Origin: Wenzhouxiangella sp. AB-CW3
GTDB lineage: Bacteria > Pseudomonadota > Gammaproteobacteria > Xanthomonadales > Wenzhouxiangellaceae
NCBI RefSeq assembly: GCF_014725735.1
Contig: NZ_CP061368.1
Location: 145,001-209,000 of the forward strand
Direction of reading: 5' to 3'
Length of the DNA: 64,000 bases
Shown: piece after piece, positions 63,259 through 64,000 of the stretch
How positions within the stretch are numbered: the first letter of the stretch is position 1
How the letters are laid out: the number at the start of each line of letters is the position of its first letter
Program-made: the position numbers and the translations under genes
Notes under the pieces: model-generated
Databases searched by the model: none
Told to the model about the DNA's origin: nothing
The model's input: only the letters and a program-made list of their open reading frames with translations

Positions 63259-64000
63259 CTACACCATCGGTGCAGCAGCGGGTTCGCCGGGGAAGAACCG
63301 GGAGCTGGCGGTGTTCTGGTTCATGGCCTTGGCCACGAACGGCGAGGTCATGGCGCGCACCAGTGCGCTGTAGTTCAAGCCGAAGCGGATTTCGTCGCCG
63401 ATGGCCGGATTGTGATTTTTCGAGTGCACGACGAGATGGTCGCCGCTGGCACCCAGAATGTGGATTCCTGGCGGTGGCTGCAGGCCTGCCGGGTCGACGT
63501 CCTGGTGGCCTATGGCCAGAATGGAACGTGACGGGTTGCCCGAGCCGGGCACTACGGATGCTTGCCCTGGTACTGGCGCGAAGGCGGTCTGGGCGATGGA
63601 TCCCCATGGCTGTGCCGGTTTGGTTTTCGACTCGATTACCTCGGCGACCAACGTGATGGCATCGGTGTACAGGCCGGTGATCGGCTGGCGGGCCAACGGC
63701 TCGCAGCCGAGCAGGATGGCCTCGCCGAGGCGCAGGTGGTTGACCCGGCCAGTATCGGTGTTGCTTAAGACCCAATCCAGGTTGGCGGAGTTGCCGCCGG
63801 AGATCAACCTCAGGTGGATTCGGAAGGTCCGTTCGATCGATTCGGCCAGCGCCGACAGTTCAGCCATGTTGCGTGCATCGGGTGCTACCCCGCCCTGGCA
63901 GGCCAGGTTGGTGCCGATGCCCAGCAGGATGATGTTCGGAAGGCACAGCACGGCGCGCACCATGTCTTCCAGGTCGGCCGGCATGATGCCTTCGCGCAGG
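63259..64000 (-). CDS. Alanine/ornithine racemase-family PLP protein, C-terminal part
   Basis: The visible 247 residues are the C-terminal two thirds of an Orr/YhfX-type alanine racemase family enzyme; the PLP-lysine region lies beyond the window end. Conserved segments include NLACQGGVAPDARNM, RLISGGNSANLDWVL and the metal/ligand-rich LRLGEAILLGCEPL. These enzymes racemise amino acids such as ornithine or lysine. The stop TAG is at 63259-63261; the 5' end is off the right edge. Confidence 0.85.
   Translation of the reverse strand, partial: LREGIMPADLEDMVRAVLCLPNIILLGIGTNLACQGGVAPDARNMAELSALAESIERTFRIHLRLISGGNSANLDWVLSNTDTGRVNHLRLGEAILLGCEPLARQPITGLYTDAITLVAEVIESKTKPAQPWGSIAQTAFAPVPGQASVVPGSGNPSRSILAIGHQDVDPAGLQPPPGIHILGASGDHLVVHSKNHNPAIGDEIRFGLNYSALVRAMTSPFVAKAMNQNTASSRFFPGEPAAAPMV

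Overview
The window is a high-GC chromosomal segment that looks gammaproteobacterial. It has a glutamine-tRNA ligase GlnS, an aroK-aroB-hemE cluster, a ThiI with a C-terminal rhodanese domain, and a 23S-5S rRNA operon end with a boxA-like spacer. The gene mix (many secreted metallopeptidases, a class I-type HMG-CoA reductase, the ATP-grasp/transglutaminase triad) suggests a Wenzhouxiangella- or Chromatiales-like marine bacterium. That placement is inferred from gene content, not computed.

Layout. 1-1958: 3' part of 23S rRNA, a palindrome-rich spacer, 5S rRNA and a strong terminator. This is followed by about 0.5 kb of non-coding DNA with degenerate copies of the 5S tail and terminator. 2.5-5.5 kb: a tightly overlapping operon (retropepsin-like protease, transglutaminase-like 7TM protein, RimK-like ATP-grasp ligase). 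5.5-15.4 kb: housekeeping genes (dicarboxylate symporter, glnS, hemE, aroB, aroK, thiI) plus a decayed GntR-ABC transporter operon. 15.4-19.2 kb: an ECF42-type sigma factor cluster with DGPF/YCII, SnoaL-like and VOC proteins. One VOC gene is interrupted by a 281-bp TA-flanked inverted-repeat element. 19.3-33.8 kb: HMG-CoA reductase, a DUF2235/hydrolase/lipoprotein operon, secreted peptidases and hydrolases, two unknown envelope proteins and a metallo-beta-lactamase-fold enzyme.

33.8-44 kb: an accessory region with three toxin-antitoxin loci (HigBA, YefM-YoeB, HipBA), each with a palindromic operator upstream. Between them lie two zinc-free-looking MDR oxidoreductases, a hotdog protein, a UPF0158-SWIM pair and a DEDDh exonuclease. 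44.2-62.7 kb: a defence island transcribed entirely on the minus strand. In transcription order it holds a PLD-helicase, Fic, MazG-like and HNH genes, then hsdM, hsdS, a GmrSD-like DUF262/DUF1524 gene, a 49-codon hsdR 5' fragment, darT, darG, an unknown gene, full-length hsdR and a YgjP-type metallopeptidase. The right edge holds the C-terminal part of an alanine/ornithine racemase-family gene.

The defence island holds the most informative signals. (1) The DarT toxin gene is out of frame because of an exact 8-bp tandem duplication. Removing one copy restores a 215-residue DarT, while DarG looks intact. (2) The darT-darG-unknown cassette lies between a truncated hsdR start and a complete hsdR, as if a toxin-antitoxin cassette had landed inside a type I restriction operon. 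(3) The GmrSD-like gene is split by a single -1 shift at a T6 run, so it may be a slippage-controlled, mutated or misread gene.
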